From contig JAXDDX010000004.1 of assembly GCA_034670405.1 (NCBI GenBank), positions 5,252,001 to 5,316,000 of the forward strand: a stretch of 64,000 bases of DNA, given 5' to 3'. Below, piece after piece: positions 63,612-64,000 of this stretch. Positions within the stretch are counted from its first letter, which is position 1. Every line of letters begins with the position of its first letter. The notes below the pieces were generated by a model. It was not told the origin of the DNA and ran no database searches. It saw only the letters and a program-made list of their open reading frames with translations. This DNA comes from Hoplostethus atlanticus (taxonomy: Eukaryota; Chordata; Actinopteri; Trachichthyiformes; Trachichthyidae). Position numbers and translations under genes: made by a program.

Positions 63612-64000
63612 GTATGTATATGAAACTACCCTTTTTCTCTATGCTGCACATGCAGATCCTATGAGGTGGCAGCACAATGTTGTTTAGTGTATTAAGGATA
63701 AGGAACACAGCATACTTGCAACATGCAGCTGCCACTCACATGTACTTAAGGGCATATGTACATGTGTGGCGTGCAGAATTACACAAAGCACATGTTGGTT
63801 TCATTCAAAAACAACTTCACGCTGTTTTCATAGGTCATAAGAGTTTTAGAGCATTTGCACTGAATCGATCTATCCATCTGAATATATTTAATCTTAGAAG
63901 GTCGCACCTGAATCTTGCATTGTCACGCTCTGCAGCTCAGTTGGTAATTACTACCACACAAACAGTGCCCTGAACGCACCTACTCCCCAGCCCCGTGTAG
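63612..64000 (+). other. slc38a6 intron 10, start
   Basis: After the donor GTATGT at 63612 no further exon is seen before the window ends. The next coding exon should continue with the residues that follow the human SKESAYALP region. Confidence 0.7.

Overview
The window is nuclear DNA from a vertebrate, most likely a teleost fish. It has multi-exon genes with GT/AG introns, long dinucleotide microsatellites and degraded fish-type DNA transposons. It contains the conserved chromosome block SIX1 - SIX4 - MNAT1 - TRMT5 - SLC38A6, known from human 14q23 and from fish. No bacterial, viral, CRISPR or plasmid feature was found. All exon joins below were worked out by hand: reading frames close across every intron, and protein lengths match the families (six1 284 aa and mnat1 309 aa, both the same as human).

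Layout. 1-7.4 kb is gene-free DNA downstream of six1. six1 (minus, 2 coding exons) lies at 7.8-9.6 kb. 9.6-16 kb is the six1/six4 spacer, carrying a MITE-like repeat and a hAT-like transposon remnant. six4 (minus, 3 coding exons) lies at 18.2-22.9 kb. mnat1 (plus, 8 coding exons) spans 25.1-53.0 kb, with two very long gene-free introns. trmt5 (minus, 5 coding exons) lies at 53.5-55.9 kb, tail-to-tail with mnat1. slc38a6 (plus, first 10 coding exons, running off the right edge) starts at 56.2 kb, head-to-head with trmt5 and only 320 bp from its start codon.

How the genes relate. six1 and six4 encode partner developmental transcription factors (muscle, placode, ear and kidney programmes). Linked SIX genes are generally held together by shared long-range enhancers. 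mnat1 (CDK-activating kinase / TFIIH), trmt5 (tRNA m1G37 methyltransferase) and slc38a6 (amino-acid transporter) are housekeeping genes. They look like bystanders whose introns may carry SIX enhancers; this is inference.

The least expected items are a perfect 27-bp inverted repeat with a 5-bp loop in slc38a6 intron 1, two diverged copies of one MITE-like family (near six1 and in mnat1 intron 1), and a 10-bp palindrome class built on AACGTT that I saw only beside the starts of the three housekeeping genes.
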